From assembly GCF_026627425.1 (NCBI RefSeq), contig NZ_JAPNLH010000003.1:208357-272356 (forward strand): DNA of 64,000 nt, in the 5' to 3' direction. Positions 6,712 through 15,194 of the stretch are shown in pieces; positions within the stretch are counted from its first letter, which is position 1, and each line of letters opens with the position of its first letter. The translations under genes and the position numbers were made by a program. The notes under the pieces were generated by a model. The model did no database searches. It worked only from the letters and a program-made list of their open reading frames with translations, and was not told the DNA's origin. The DNA is from Arthrobacter endolithicus. Its GTDB lineage: Bacteria; Actinomycetota; Actinomycetes; Actinomycetales; Micrococcaceae.

Positions 6712-8792
6712 CTACACTAATCACCCCGGAACTGGTCGCCCTCGATGCGGATCTGGGCGCTGAACCCGCCACCGTGATCCGTCGCCTCGCCGAGCGGATC
6801 GCTGCCACCGGCCGGGCCAGCGAAGTCGAAGGTCTTTCGGCCGACGCGCTCGCCCGGGAACAGAAAACAGCCACCGGCATTCCCGGCGGCATCGCCATCC
6901 CGCACTGCCGCTCCGCCGCCGTGATCGAACCGACGCTGGCCATGGCCCGGCTGGCTCCGGCTGTTCCCTTTGGCGCGAAGGACGGTCCGGCGGACCTGAT
7001 CTTCTTCATCGCCGCTCCCGAGGGTGCGGATCAGGAACACCTGCGGCTGCTCTCCAAACTGGCCCGGTCGCTGATTAAGAAGGAGTTCACGGCTGCCCTG
7101 CGCGCGGCATCGTCCGCCGTTGAGATCGTGGCGCTGGTCGAGGGCGCCATCGCGGACAAGCCAGCAACAGGCTCGACGGCGACGAAAGCGACGACTGCGA
7201 CGGCAGCGACGTCCGCAGGAACGCAGACGTCCGCGCGGCCAAAGCGCCTCGTTGCCGTAACTGCCTGCCCCACCGGCATCGCCCACACCTACATGGCTGC
7301 CGATTCGCTTGTTGCCGCGGCCAAGGAGGCCGGTGTCGAACTTCAGGTGGAAACCCAGGGCTCAGGCGCCGTCACCCCCTTGGACCCGGCCGTGATCGCA
7401 GCCGCGGATGCAGTGATCTTTGCCGTCGACGTCGATGTCCGTGGAAAGGAGCGTTTTGCCGGCAAACCCGTCATAAATGCCCCGGTAAAACGAGGCATCG
7501 ACGAGCCGGCCAAAATGGTCCAGGAGGCTCTGGCCGCGGCGGATAACCCGAACGCACATCGCGTACCTCATTTCGGTGCCGAGGAACAGGCCGAACACGA
7601 TGCGGAGGCCTCCGGTGAACACCTCGGCCAGAAGCTGAAGAAGGCGCTGCTGACCGGCGTAAGCTATATGATCCCGTTCGTCGCCGGCGGCGGGCTGCTG
7701 ATTGCCCTGGGCTTTCTGCTTGGCGGATACACCATCAGCACCATCGCGGACAAGGTGGTGCTGGCCAAAAGCCTCACGAATTTGCCCGACGGCGGACTGC
7801 CCATCTATCTGGGCGCCGTTGCCTTCAAGATCGGCGGCCTCTCGCTGGCCTTCCTGGTTCCAGCGTTGGCCGGCTACATCGCCTTCGGCATCGCGGACCG
7901 ACCGGGCATCGCGCCCGGCTTTACCGCCGGCGCCGTCGCCGGTTTCATGGGTGCGGGCTTCCTGGGCGGCCTTGTCGGCGGTCTGCTGGCCGGGTTCATC
8001 GCGCACTGGATCGGCGGCTGGCCGGTACCGCGCTGGCTGCGTGGGTTAATGCCGGTGGTGATAATCCCGCTGCTGGCCTCGATCGTGGCCTCGGGTCTGA
8101 TGTTCCTGGTTCTGGGCGGCCCGATCGCGTGGTTCACCACGGTCCTGAACCATTGGCTGTCCGGGATGACCGGCGCCTCCGCCGTCGTCCTCGGAATCAT
8201 TTTGGGCCTGATGATGTGCTTCGATCTGGGTGGTCCGGTCAATAAGGTTGCCTACTCCTTCGCTGTCGCCGGCCTGGGCGCCGGGTCGGTCACCAATCAG
8301 GCTCCCTGGCAGATCATGGCCACAGTGATGGCCGCCGGCATGGTTCCACCGCTGGCCATGGCACTCGCCACGGCGCTGGATAAGAGCCGCTTCAGCCTAG
8401 CCGAACGCGAGAACGGCAAGGCCGCGTGGCTGCTGGGTGCCTCATTCATCTCCGAGGGCGCCATTCCCTTCGCCGCAGCGGATCCGCTGCGGGTCATCCC
8501 TGCCAGCATGCTCGGCGGGGCTGTCACCGGAGCACTGTGCATGGCGACCGGCGTCACCTCGCAGGCCCCGCACGGAGGAATCTTCGTCTTCTTCGCCATC
8601 GGCAACCTGGTAATGTTCATCGTTTCCATCCTGGCCGGGATGGTGGTCACCGCGTTGGCTGTCCTGGCGCTGAAACGATGGGCCGTGCGCCGCCCGGACG
8701 GCACGGCTGCCGATGGCGTCAAAGCTGACGGAGCGGCTACGGTTGCAGGAACCGGAACGGCACCGGCAGACCAGCAGGGGGTAACGGCGTGA
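6708..8792 (+). CDS. fruA: PTS fructose transporter subunit IIABC
   Basis: This 694-residue fused Enzyme II imports fructose and phosphorylates it to fructose 1-phosphate. The IIA domain (1-150) has the phospho-accepting His66 in GIAIPHCRS. A Thr/Ala-rich linker (152-178) leads to IIB with Cys187 in AVTACPTGIAHTYMAADS. The membrane IIC domain begins after residue 310 (LLTGVSYMIPFVAGGGLLIALGF). The ATG at 6708 overlaps the fruK stop (ATGA); an in-frame ATG 18 bases earlier lies inside fruK and is less likely. The stop overlaps ptsI (GTGA). The domain order A-B-C is a common actinobacterial form. Confidence 0.95.
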   Translation: MTTLITPELVALDADLGAEPATVIRRLAERIAATGRASEVEGLSADALAREQKTATGIPGGIAIPHCRSAAVIEPTLAMARLAPAVPFGAKDGPADLIFFIAAPEGADQEHLRLLSKLARSLIKKEFTAALRAASSAVEIVALVEGAIADKPATGSTATKATTATAATSAGTQTSARPKRLVAVTACPTGIAHTYMAADSLVAAAKEAGVELQVETQGSGAVTPLDPAVIAAADAVIFAVDVDVRGKERFAGKPVINAPVKRGIDEPAKMVQEALAAADNPNAHRVPHFGAEEQAEHDAEASGEHLGQKLKKALLTGVSYMIPFVAGGGLLIALGFLLGGYTISTIADKVVLAKSLTNLPDGGLPIYLGAVAFKIGGLSLAFLVPALAGYIAFGIADRPGIAPGFTAGAVAGFMGAGFLGGLVGGLLAGFIAHWIGGWPVPRWLRGLMPVVIIPLLASIVASGLMFLVLGGPIAWFTTVLNHWLSGMTGASAVVLGIILGLMMCFDLGGPVNKVAYSFAVAGLGAGSVTNQAPWQIMATVMAAGMVPPLAMALATALDKSRFSLAERENGKAAWLLGASFISEGAIPFAAADPLRVIPASMLGGAVTGALCMATGVTSQAPHGGIFVFFAIGNLVMFIVSILAGMVVTALAVLALKRWAVRRPDGTAADGVKADGAATVAGTGTAPADQQGVTA

Positions 8793-10462
8793 AAACCTTC
8801 AACGGAGTCGGCGTAACGCCCGGCCGCGTGATCGGACCGGTGCGCCTGATGCCACCGGCGGTGCCCGCTCCCGCGGCCGGCGAACGGCTGGACCCGGGAA
8901 CTACGGCGGACGCTGCGGCCGCGGCCCTGCGGACGGCAGCCAAAACCGTTCAGGCGGAGCTTAAACACCGCGCGGAGAGTGCCAACACGGATGCTAAGGC
9001 CGTCCTCGAGGCAACAGCGCTGATGGCTGCGGACCCGATGCTGCTCAAAGCCGCCGTCAAACTGATCAACGGCGGCACCTCGGCGGAGCGGGCCATCTGG
9101 GACGCAGCCGAGGCAGTGGCCACCATGCTGCTGAACCTGGGCGGATACATGGCCGAACGTTCCCACGATGTCTTCGACGTACGGTCCCGGATAGTAGCGG
9201 CGCTGCGCGGTGTCCCGGCTCCCGGCATTCCGGATGCTCCGGAGCCCTTCATCCTGCTGGCCGAAGACCTTGCGCCAGCGGATACCGCCACGCTGGATCC
9301 GGCCAACGTGCTGGCACTCGTTACGGCTGGAGGCGGCCCGCAGTCGCATACCGCCATCATCGCCCGCGCGCTGGGCCTGCCGGCGGTGGTGGCCGCCGCT
9401 GGCGTGACGGAACTGACCGATGGCACCATGCTTTACGTTGACGGTGCGGCCGGCACAGTCACCTCAGACCCGGACGCCGCCTTGATGGACAAGGCCGCAC
9501 TCTGGGCCAGCGACACCACCGGACCCGACGAATTCGACGGCTGCGGCCGGCTGGCGGATGGCTCGGCCGTGCCGCTGCTGGCCAACGTCGGCGGAACGAA
9601 GGACGCCGTGGCCGCGGCTGCTGCCGGTGCCGAGGGCGTGGGACTGCTCCGCACCGAATTTTGCTTCCTGGGCCGGGACGCAGAGCCGTCCCAGACCGAA
9701 CAGGCGGCGGAATACCGTGGCGTCTTTGAGGCGTTCGCCGGGAAAAAGGTGGTGATCCGCACCCTCGACGCGGGCGCGGACAAGCCACTGCCCTTTTTGA
9801 CCGATTCCACCGAACCAAACCCCGCTCTGGGCGTGCGCGGCTATCGTACCGATCTCACCTCCCCTGGGGTTTTGGAGCGGCAGCTGCAGGCAATAGCCGC
9901 CGCGGCAAATGGTTCGTCCGCCGAGGTCCAGGTGATGGCGCCGATGATCTCCACTGCTGCTGAGGCAATGGAATTCGCGGCGCTGTGCCGGGCGAACGGC
10001 CTTAACACGCCGGGCGTCATGGTGGAGGTTCCCGCCGCGGCCCTAACGGCAGCCTTGCTGCTGGCGCACGTTGACTTCGCCAGCATCGGCACCAATGATT
10101 TGACGCAGTACACCATGGCCGCGGACCGCCAGTTGGGTCCGCTGGCCGCCCTGAACGATCCGTGGCAGCCCGCTGTCCTGATCCTGGTAAAAGCCACGGT
10201 CGACGGCGGCGCGGGAAAGCCGGTGGGCGTCTGCGGCGAGGCAGCCGCGGACCCGGCCCTCGCCGTCGTACTGGTTGGTCTGGGCGTGAGCTCGCTGTCC
10301 ATGACCGCCCGCGCGCTGCCGGCCGTAAGCGCGGTTCTGCACAGCGTTACCCGCGAACGCGCCCGCACACTTGCGGCGCTGGCCCTGGCAGCGCCAAGTG
10401 CCACACAGGCGCGGTCGATGGTCCGGGAGCAGCTGCCGCTCCTTGACCAGCTTGGTCTGTAA
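8789..10462 (+). CDS. ptsI: PTS Enzyme I (phosphoenolpyruvate-protein phosphotransferase)
   Basis: This 557-residue enzyme transfers phosphate from phosphoenolpyruvate to HPr. The swivelling-domain active histidine is at residue 187 in GGGPQSHTAIIARALGLPAV. The PEP-binding barrel follows with LLRTEFCFLGR and ends with GVCGEAAADP. The gene starts with GTG overlapping the fruA stop by four bases, so it is translated as part of the fru operon. It has the normal domain set and no fused HPr. It could supply phosphate to HPr for fructose uptake and also to DhaM encoded at 26.6 kb. Confidence 0.95.
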   Translation: MKTFNGVGVTPGRVIGPVRLMPPAVPAPAAGERLDPGTTADAAAAALRTAAKTVQAELKHRAESANTDAKAVLEATALMAADPMLLKAAVKLINGGTSAERAIWDAAEAVATMLLNLGGYMAERSHDVFDVRSRIVAALRGVPAPGIPDAPEPFILLAEDLAPADTATLDPANVLALVTAGGGPQSHTAIIARALGLPAVVAAAGVTELTDGTMLYVDGAAGTVTSDPDAALMDKAALWASDTTGPDEFDGCGRLADGSAVPLLANVGGTKDAVAAAAAGAEGVGLLRTEFCFLGRDAEPSQTEQAAEYRGVFEAFAGKKVVIRTLDAGADKPLPFLTDSTEPNPALGVRGYRTDLTSPGVLERQLQAIAAAANGSSAEVQVMAPMISTAAEAMEFAALCRANGLNTPGVMVEVPAAALTAALLLAHVDFASIGTNDLTQYTMAADRQLGPLAALNDPWQPAVLILVKATVDGGAGKPVGVCGEAAADPALAVVLVGLGVSSLSMTARALPAVSAVLHSVTRERARTLAALALAAPSATQARSMVREQLPLLDQLGL

Positions 10463-10549
10463 ACAACTCCAAATAGCAACCAAGACCGACGCCCTACCAA
10501 CCCATTGTTCATTAGCCGCTGAAACCACAGCAGAATGCAGGAGCTCACC

Positions 10550-10825
10550 ATGAAAGAACGAACCGCCACCATTGCCAGCCGCGTGGGTCTACATGCCCGC
10601 CCGGCCGCCATCTTTGTCGAAGCCGCAGCCGAGCTCCCGGTCGACGTCACCATCTCGATGCAGGGGGAACCGGCAGAAGATGCCATGGACGCCAGCAGCA
10701 TCCTCTCCCTGATGGGCCTGGGGGCAGCGCAGGGCGACGTCGTGGTGCTCCGTGCCGAGGGCGACGGCGCGGACGATGCGCTCGAGACCCTGGTGCGGAT
10801 CCTCGAGACGGACCACGACGCCTAA
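10550..10825 (+). CDS. ptsH: PTS phosphocarrier protein HPr
   Basis: This 91-residue phosphocarrier has the active-site His15 in RVGLHARPA and the later SSILSLMGLGA helix typical of HPr. I chose the ATG at 10550 because AGGAG lies six bases upstream. An in-frame ATG at 10535 would add five residues that HPr proteins do not usually have. It ends the fructose operon, 87 bases after ptsI, with its own ribosome binding site, which may allow a different expression level from Enzyme I. Confidence 0.94.
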   Translation: MKERTATIASRVGLHARPAAIFVEAAAELPVDVTISMQGEPAEDAMDASSILSLMGLGAAQGDVVVLRAEGDGADDALETLVRILETDHDA

Positions 10826-11038
10826 CTCCGGTCCGCCCTCCATCGGGAATGGGGCGTGGAGTTCCCGGGGCAGCATCCCGGGGCGACGATAGCTGTAATT
10901 TGCCGGTAGACGCTGCTCCCGTCAGCGCTGGAGTGGTGATGGCGGCCGGCACGGGATCGGGGACCGGTGGCAGGACCGGAGCAGCACCGGATCGGCACCG
11001 GATCGGGGAGCCAGCTGGGGTTATACCCCAAATTCGTG

Positions 11039-11044
11039 TAAAAT
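11039..11044 (+). promoter_or_regulatory. Possible -10 box (TAAAAT) for the MFS gene
   Basis: TAAAAT stands out in a GC-rich intergenic region (10826-11110). No convincing -35 lies 16-18 bases upstream. The same region contains several GGATCGG/CACCGGATCGG repeats of no known role. Confidence 0.3.
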
Positions 11045-11110
11045 TGAAGGTCTGCCCCGAGCGCGGCAGCAAAACGTCGCAAGCAAATGACCTCCACGAG
11101 AGCTGACCAA

Positions 11111-12691
11111 ATGCCCACAGACCTAAGTTTGAACAACGCAAATAACGGTGTCCAGGACACCAAAAAACAATCCCGCCCCATCAGGCTTCCGCGGCTCAAA
11201 CGCCGGCGCCTGGCCGTTGGGGACGTAAACGTCGTAAATAAACCGATGCTCAGAAAAGCCATCAACGGCACGATCGTCGGCAACACGATGGAATGGTATG
11301 ACGTTGGTGTTTTCGGTTACCTGATCACCACAATGGGGCCCGTCTTCCTCCCCCACTCCGACCCGACGGTACGGACCCTGTTTTTGCTGGGGACCTTCGC
11401 CGCCACGTTCATTGCCCGTCCCTTGGGTGGGGTGATTTTCGGCTGGCTGGGCGACAAGATCGGGCGGCAGAAGGTGCTGTCCACCACGCTGCTGATCATG
11501 GCCGCTTCAACCTTTGCGCTGGGTCTCATTCCCGGGTATGCACAGATCGGCATCTGGGCCGCGGTGCTGCTGGTGCTGGTCAAGCTGGTCCAAGGGTTCT
11601 CCACCGGCGGCGAGTACGCCGGTGCCACCACGTTCGTGAGCGAATACGCACCGGACAAACGCCGCGGATTCTTCGCCAGCTTCCTGGATATGGGCAGCTA
11701 CATCGGCTTCGCCGCCGGCGCAGTTTTGGTATCCGTCATGCAGCTGATTGTCGGTCAGGACGCCATGGAGTCCTGGGGCTGGCGCGTGCCGTTCCTGCTG
11801 GCCGGCCCGCTGGGCCTGATTGCCATCCACTTCAGGAACAAGATTGAGGAATCCCCGCAGTTCCAGGCCACCCTCGACGCACAAGCGGCCGAGTCCAAGG
11901 ACGCCCAGGCCGCGGATGAAGATGCCGCTAAGGGACCACTCGGAATAGTCAGGGCGTACTGGCGGCAGATTGTCCTGGCCATGATCCTCGTCGCGGCGGC
12001 GAACACGGTGGGCTATGCCCTGACGTCCTATATGCCGACGTATCTGACGGAGTCCAAGGGCTACGACGAACTGCACGGCACCATGCTCACCATTCCGGTA
12101 CTGGTCATCATGGCGGTCTGCATTCCGCTGACCGGCCGGCTCTCCGACCGGATCGGCCGCCGGCCTGTGCTGTGGACCGGCGCCATCAGCACGGTGGTTC
12201 TGGCCCTCCCCGCCTTCATGCTCATCGGTGTGGGCGATGTCTGGTCCACCCTGCTGGGACTTGCACTCGTTGCGTTCCCGGTGACGTTCTACGTGGCGAA
12301 CCTGGCCTCGGCCCTGCCGGCACTGTTCCCCACCGCCAGCCGCTACGGTGGCATGGGCATCGCCTACAACTTCTCGGTGGCAATCTTCGGGGGAACTACG
12401 CCGTTTATCCTCAAGGGGCTGATTTCGCTCACCGGTAACGACATGATGCCGGCGTATTACCTGATGGTGACCTCGGCCGTCGGCGCCGTAGCCATTTTCT
12501 TCCTGAAGGAATCCGCCGGCAGGCCGCTGCCTGGCTCGATGCCCAGCGTCGCTTCCGTCGAAGAGGCACACGCGCTGGTTGCCGGTCAGGATGAAAACCC
12601 CGATCTGGACCTGGCGGAGATGCCGTTCGATGAGACCTACGAACCGGCAACCCCGGGTAAGGGTATTCCCGAGACGGCTCCGGTCGGCTGA
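11111..12691 (+). CDS. MFS transporter, metabolite:proton symporter (ProP-like)
   Basis: This 526-residue protein has 12 predicted membrane segments and the signature of the metabolite:H+ symporter subfamily. These include GNTMEWYDVGVFGY at the first helix, RPLGGVIFGWLGDKIGRQKVL in loop 2-3, and LVQGFSTGGEYAGA. Relatives carry proline/betaine, shikimate, citrate or alpha-ketoglutarate; the substrate here cannot be read from sequence. A basic cytoplasmic tail precedes helix 1 and an acidic one ends the protein. An alternative ATG lies at 11087; I preferred 11111 because a weak GAGAG precedes it. The gene stands alone, convergent with the SDR at 12850. Confidence 0.85.
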   Translation: MPTDLSLNNANNGVQDTKKQSRPIRLPRLKRRRLAVGDVNVVNKPMLRKAINGTIVGNTMEWYDVGVFGYLITTMGPVFLPHSDPTVRTLFLLGTFAATFIARPLGGVIFGWLGDKIGRQKVLSTTLLIMAASTFALGLIPGYAQIGIWAAVLLVLVKLVQGFSTGGEYAGATTFVSEYAPDKRRGFFASFLDMGSYIGFAAGAVLVSVMQLIVGQDAMESWGWRVPFLLAGPLGLIAIHFRNKIEESPQFQATLDAQAAESKDAQAADEDAAKGPLGIVRAYWRQIVLAMILVAAANTVGYALTSYMPTYLTESKGYDELHGTMLTIPVLVIMAVCIPLTGRLSDRIGRRPVLWTGAISTVVLALPAFMLIGVGDVWSTLLGLALVAFPVTFYVANLASALPALFPTASRYGGMGIAYNFSVAIFGGTTPFILKGLISLTGNDMMPAYYLMVTSAVGAVAIFFLKESAGRPLPGSMPSVASVEEAHALVAGQDENPDLDLAEMPFDETYEPATPGKGIPETAPVG

Positions 12692-12756
12692 CAGCTGCCC
12701 TTTGTGACCGCGTCGACCGCGTCTTCAACGGCGGTAACGGCGGTAAGGAAAATCAC

Positions 12757-12786
12757 GACGGCGTGCACCTCACGGTGCGCGTCGTC
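12757..12786. terminator. Hairpin between convergent MFS and SDR genes
   Basis: GACGGCGTGCACC (12757-12769) pairs with GGTGCGCGTCGTC (12774-12786) over a TCAC loop, with two G-U pairs in the plus-strand RNA. It lies between two convergent stops. There is no T tract on either side, so terminator function is only likely. Confidence 0.45.
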
Positions 12787-12798
12787 GTCGGAGTAACC

Positions 12799-12822
12799 GT
12801 AGCCGTAGCCGTAGCCGTAGCC
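12799..12822. repeat. GTAGCC hexanucleotide repeat, four perfect copies
   Basis: Four exact GTAGCC units lie between the MFS hairpin and the SDR stop, flanked by degenerate copies GTAACC (12793-12798) and GTTACG (12823-12828). It is noncoding and probably a replication-slippage product. Confidence 0.75.
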
Positions 12823-12849
12823 GTTACGAACAATAGGTCGACACGAAAA

Positions 12850-13623
12850 CTAGCGTCTGCGCCATCCGGCAGCGGCGCCCAGCCTTTCGGGCAGAAACTT
12901 ACTGAGCCGGGCAAGCGCCGCGTAGCGCCGGGACGGCACGGACACGCTTTTCCCGGCCCAAGCAGCGGCCAGCCCCTCACGCACCACGCGATCGGGATTC
13001 AACCACAGCCAGCCAGGGATCTTCGCCGTAGAGGCGCCCATCCGCTGATGGAACTCGGTGTGAACAAACCCCGGACACACGGCGGTTACGTGCACGCCCC
13101 GCGGTCCGTAATTGACGTTCGCCCACTTACTAAAGCTGATGATCCAGGCCTTCGACGCTCCATAAGTGCCGCGGGGGATGAAGCCGGCCAGACTGGCCAC
13201 GTTGATGATCATTCCCTGTCCGCGCGCCAGCATGGGCTCCACGGCAGCGTGCATAAGCTGCATCGGCGCGCTGACCAGGATGGCCAGCTGGTCGGCTTCC
13301 TGCTGCACAGTGTTCTGCTCGAACGGTTTCGCCAGGCCGTAGCCGGCATTATTGACCAAGATGGTCACCGGGTTCTGCGGCTGCGTCAACCGCGCCGCTA
13401 CAGCGGCGACGCCGGATGCGGTCTGCAGGTCCGCAGAAATGATTTCCACGTCGATGGCAAAATCCTGGCGCAGCCGCACGGCCTTGGCTTCCAGCCGGGC
13501 GGTGTCCCGGGCAACGAGCACCAGGTTGTGCCGTTGTGCGCCGAGCTGTTGGGCAAATTCTGCACCAAGTCCCGCCGTCGCACCCGTGATCAAGGCAGTT
13601 GAGTTGTTCGCAGCGTCAGTCAT
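12850..13623 (-). CDS. SDR family NAD(P)-dependent oxidoreductase
   Basis: This 257-residue classical short-chain dehydrogenase has the cofactor motif TGATAGLG near residue 13, the NNAG motif, the catalytic serine in NVASLAG and YGASK about 13 residues later. LVLVARD after the second strand suggests NADP preference. The substrate is not predictable. The ATG at 13623 is preceded by TAGCAT and six bases, the leaderless arrangement; the GGGGGA between them is too close to act as a normal ribosome binding site. It is monocistronic. Confidence 0.9.
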   Translation of the reverse strand: MTDAANNSTALITGATAGLGAEFAQQLGAQRHNLVLVARDTARLEAKAVRLRQDFAIDVEIISADLQTASGVAAVAARLTQPQNPVTILVNNAGYGLAKPFEQNTVQQEADQLAILVSAPMQLMHAAVEPMLARGQGMIINVASLAGFIPRGTYGASKAWIISFSKWANVNYGPRGVHVTAVCPGFVHTEFHQRMGASTAKIPGWLWLNPDRVVREGLAAAWAGKSVSVPSRRYAALARLSKFLPERLGAAAGWRRR

Positions 13624-13629
13624 TCCCCC

Positions 13630-13635
13630 ATGCTA
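13630..13635 (-). promoter_or_regulatory. -10 box (TAGCAT) of the SDR gene, leaderless
   Basis: Minus-strand TAGCAT, six bases (GGGGGA) and the ATG at 13623 match the spacing at which transcription starts on the start codon. Confidence 0.5.
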
Positions 13636-13687
13636 CGCAGAACTCCTGGCTCTAGCCCTGCGTAGGGGTAACGGGCCGCGGCGGACG

Positions 13688-14008
13688 TCAGTCCGTCTCC
13701 GGCCAGTCCGTGATCTGGCCGTAGTCCTCGTGACGGCGCAGGAACCCGGCGATAAAGGAGCAGTGCGGGATGATCCGCTTGCCGGAGGCAGAAACGTCAT
13801 CGAGGGCGTAACGCGCCAGAATCTTCGCCATCCCTTTTGCGCGGGCAGGGTCCATGGTCTCCGTATGCGTGAAATCCACGTGACCGGGTAGCTCACGGAA
13901 CCGGGCCACACTGGCCAGTTCCCCACCCACCCGCAGTTCATATTGATGCTGCGCATCGTTGCGCAGCATAGTCACGTCGTTGTGGAATGTCTCGGCCGTG
14001 TCATTCAT
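13688..14008 (-). CDS. GNAT-like N-acetyltransferase (NATD1/YjdJ type)
   Basis: This 106-residue single-domain protein resembles the small Gcn5-like NATD1/YjdJ proteins. It has the short beta strands YELRVGGELASVARF and VDFTHTETMDPARAKGMAKILARYAL, where the family has its acetyl-CoA loop, followed by IIPHCSFIAGFLRRH, which matches the family's PxCSYV region. The ATG at 14008 has AAGG eight bases upstream and overlaps the stop of the upstream membrane protein gene (ATGA). The acceptor is unknown. Confidence 0.75.
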   Translation of the reverse strand: MNDTAETFHNDVTMLRNDAQHQYELRVGGELASVARFRELPGHVDFTHTETMDPARAKGMAKILARYALDDVSASGKRIIPHCSFIAGFLRRHEDYGQITDWPETD

Positions 14009-14778
14009 ATATCGACCTTGGCACGGCCGTCCCGTGCTGGCAATCCCCGCTCCGAACCACCCCAACCGACCCATGACGGGGCGGGCGCCGGACGGACGGC
14101 GGCGGGATGGGACGCGGCGGCCGGTTCAGGTTGCGCCGCGCTGACCGGCTCGGCACAAGGGACCCCGGCGGCCAGCTCCGCAGCCGCCAGCCGTTCTTCG
14201 AGCCGGGTGACGGCAACAGCATAAACCGCACAGGCCGAATCAGCGCCCCCGCGGTCAATGGCGCCCTTGGCAACGCCAACACCTCTGCGCAGGATTGCCG
14301 CCTCCCGCATGGTCCGGATCAAGACAGCCGTCTCGGCCCGGCGGACGTCGGACAGATCCGGATAGTCGATCATTTTGGCCGGGTCCAGTTCATAGTCGCT
14401 CCAGCGCGCCAGGACCGCATCGTGCCGGGTGGCCAACGCGCTAAAGTCACGCGCGTCCGCCCGCCTGCCTAAGCACTGGCGCCGCCGATCATCTTGCCCC
14501 GGCGTGCCGCGGTACACCCACGCGCCAACTGTTACCGTCAGCAGCAACAGCACTGCGCCAGCCACCGGGTTTACGACAGCCGTAATGATCACCGCGGGTA
14601 ACACAAACGCCAGGCCCAGAAACCCGTGCCAGAAGAGCGCATCGCCGCGGCACCCGGCCTCGCGGCGCAATTCCTGGCGCAGCGCATAAACCATGACCGC
14701 GGTACTGACCCCGGCCACCACGGCGCAACAGAGCAGTTGAAAGAGCAGTTGAATAGGTCCCGTTGCTGGTAAGGACAC
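14005..14778 (-). CDS. Predicted membrane protein, unknown function
   Basis: I do not recognise this 257-residue protein. After the GTG at 14778 (GGAGG seven bases upstream) come two hydrophobic blocks. The first is LLFQLLCCAVVAGVSTAVM at about residues 10-30. The second is a longer one from residue 48 (GLAFVLPAVIITAVV and AVLLLLTVTVGAWVY) that probably forms a hairpin. A soluble alpha-helical domain follows (DFSALATRHDAVLARW, AETAVLIRTMREAAIL), then a Pro/Ala-rich tail. The open frame runs back through tRNA-Lys to 15039, but that part is not coding. The stop overlaps the GNAT-like start, so the two are co-translated. Confidence 0.7.
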   Translation of the reverse strand: MSLPATGPIQLLFQLLCCAVVAGVSTAVMVYALRQELRREAGCRGDALFWHGFLGLAFVLPAVIITAVVNPVAGAVLLLLTVTVGAWVYRGTPGQDDRRRQCLGRRADARDFSALATRHDAVLARWSDYELDPAKMIDYPDLSDVRRAETAVLIRTMREAAILRRGVGVAKGAIDRGGADSACAVYAVAVTRLEERLAAAELAAGVPCAEPVSAAQPEPAAASHPAAVRPAPAPSWVGWGGSERGLPARDGRAKVDI

Positions 14779-14940
14779 TGAGCCACCTCCGGCCGGGGTT
14801 TTATCCCCTACCTCAATTGGAGTACTTCGGCCGCGTTTGGTCAATGCCCGCTCCGGCGCCCGTGCCGCTTTGGCGAAGACTTTGCCGGCGGACCTGGCAG
14901 GGTGCGGCCGGCCGCCGGACGTGAGTGGAGGCTTAATGCA

Positions 14941-14975
14941 CAGCAGGCCGGCAGCTATCAGCTGCCGGCCTGCTG
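14941..14975 (-). terminator. 15-bp perfect hairpin downstream of tRNA-Lys
   Basis: CAGCAGGCCGGCAGC (14941-14955) and GCTGCCGGCCTGCTG (14961-14975) are exact inverted repeats around a five-base loop, seven bases after the tRNA 3' end. It probably terminates or delimits the tRNA transcript; no T tract follows. Confidence 0.6.
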
Positions 14976-14981
14976 TACTGG

Positions 14982-15054
14982 TGGGCCCTATGGGGCTCGA
15001 ACCCATGACCCACGGATTAAAAGTCCGATGCTCTACCAACTGAGCTAAAGGCCC
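14982..15054 (-). tRNA. tRNA-Lys (anticodon TTT)
   Basis: The minus strand folds as a 73-base tRNA. The acceptor GGGCCTT pairs with AGGGCCC, the D arm is GCTCAGTTGGTAGAGC, and the anticodon stem TCGGA/TCCGT encloses CTTTTAA with anticodon TTT. The T arm is ATGGG-TTCGAGC-CCCAT and the discriminator base is A. CCA is not encoded. Confidence 0.97.
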
Positions 15055-15182
15055 TCACCAGTGCACACCGCTTGCTGCGGCGAACGCTTTTCTACAATAG
15101 CGCACACATTGCGCCGCCGGGAATCGTGGTCGTTGACGGCCTTCGCCGGGCACCTGTTCTCGACCCGTCCGAGGCACAGGAG

Positions 15183-15188
15183 TAGTCT
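15183..15188 (+). promoter_or_regulatory. -10 box (TAGTCT), leaderless
   Basis: TAGTCT is followed by six bases (CGGGGG) and the ATG at 15195, the exact leaderless spacing. Confidence 0.55.
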
Positions 15189-15194
15189 CGGGGG

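Noticed and set aside
10862..10885. Possible terminator CCCGGG-N7-CCCGGG after ptsH
   Set aside because: The stem is only six self-complementary bases without a T tract, so I could not support it as a terminator.
12793..12828. GTAGCC repeats as a CRISPR-like or regulatory array
   Set aside because: Units are six bases with no spacers; simple slippage explains them.
14779..15039. N-terminal extension of the 14005-14778 gene through tRNA-Lys
   Set aside because: The extension translates the tRNA and the hairpin after it; a GTG with a strong ribosome binding site at 14778 is the sensible start.
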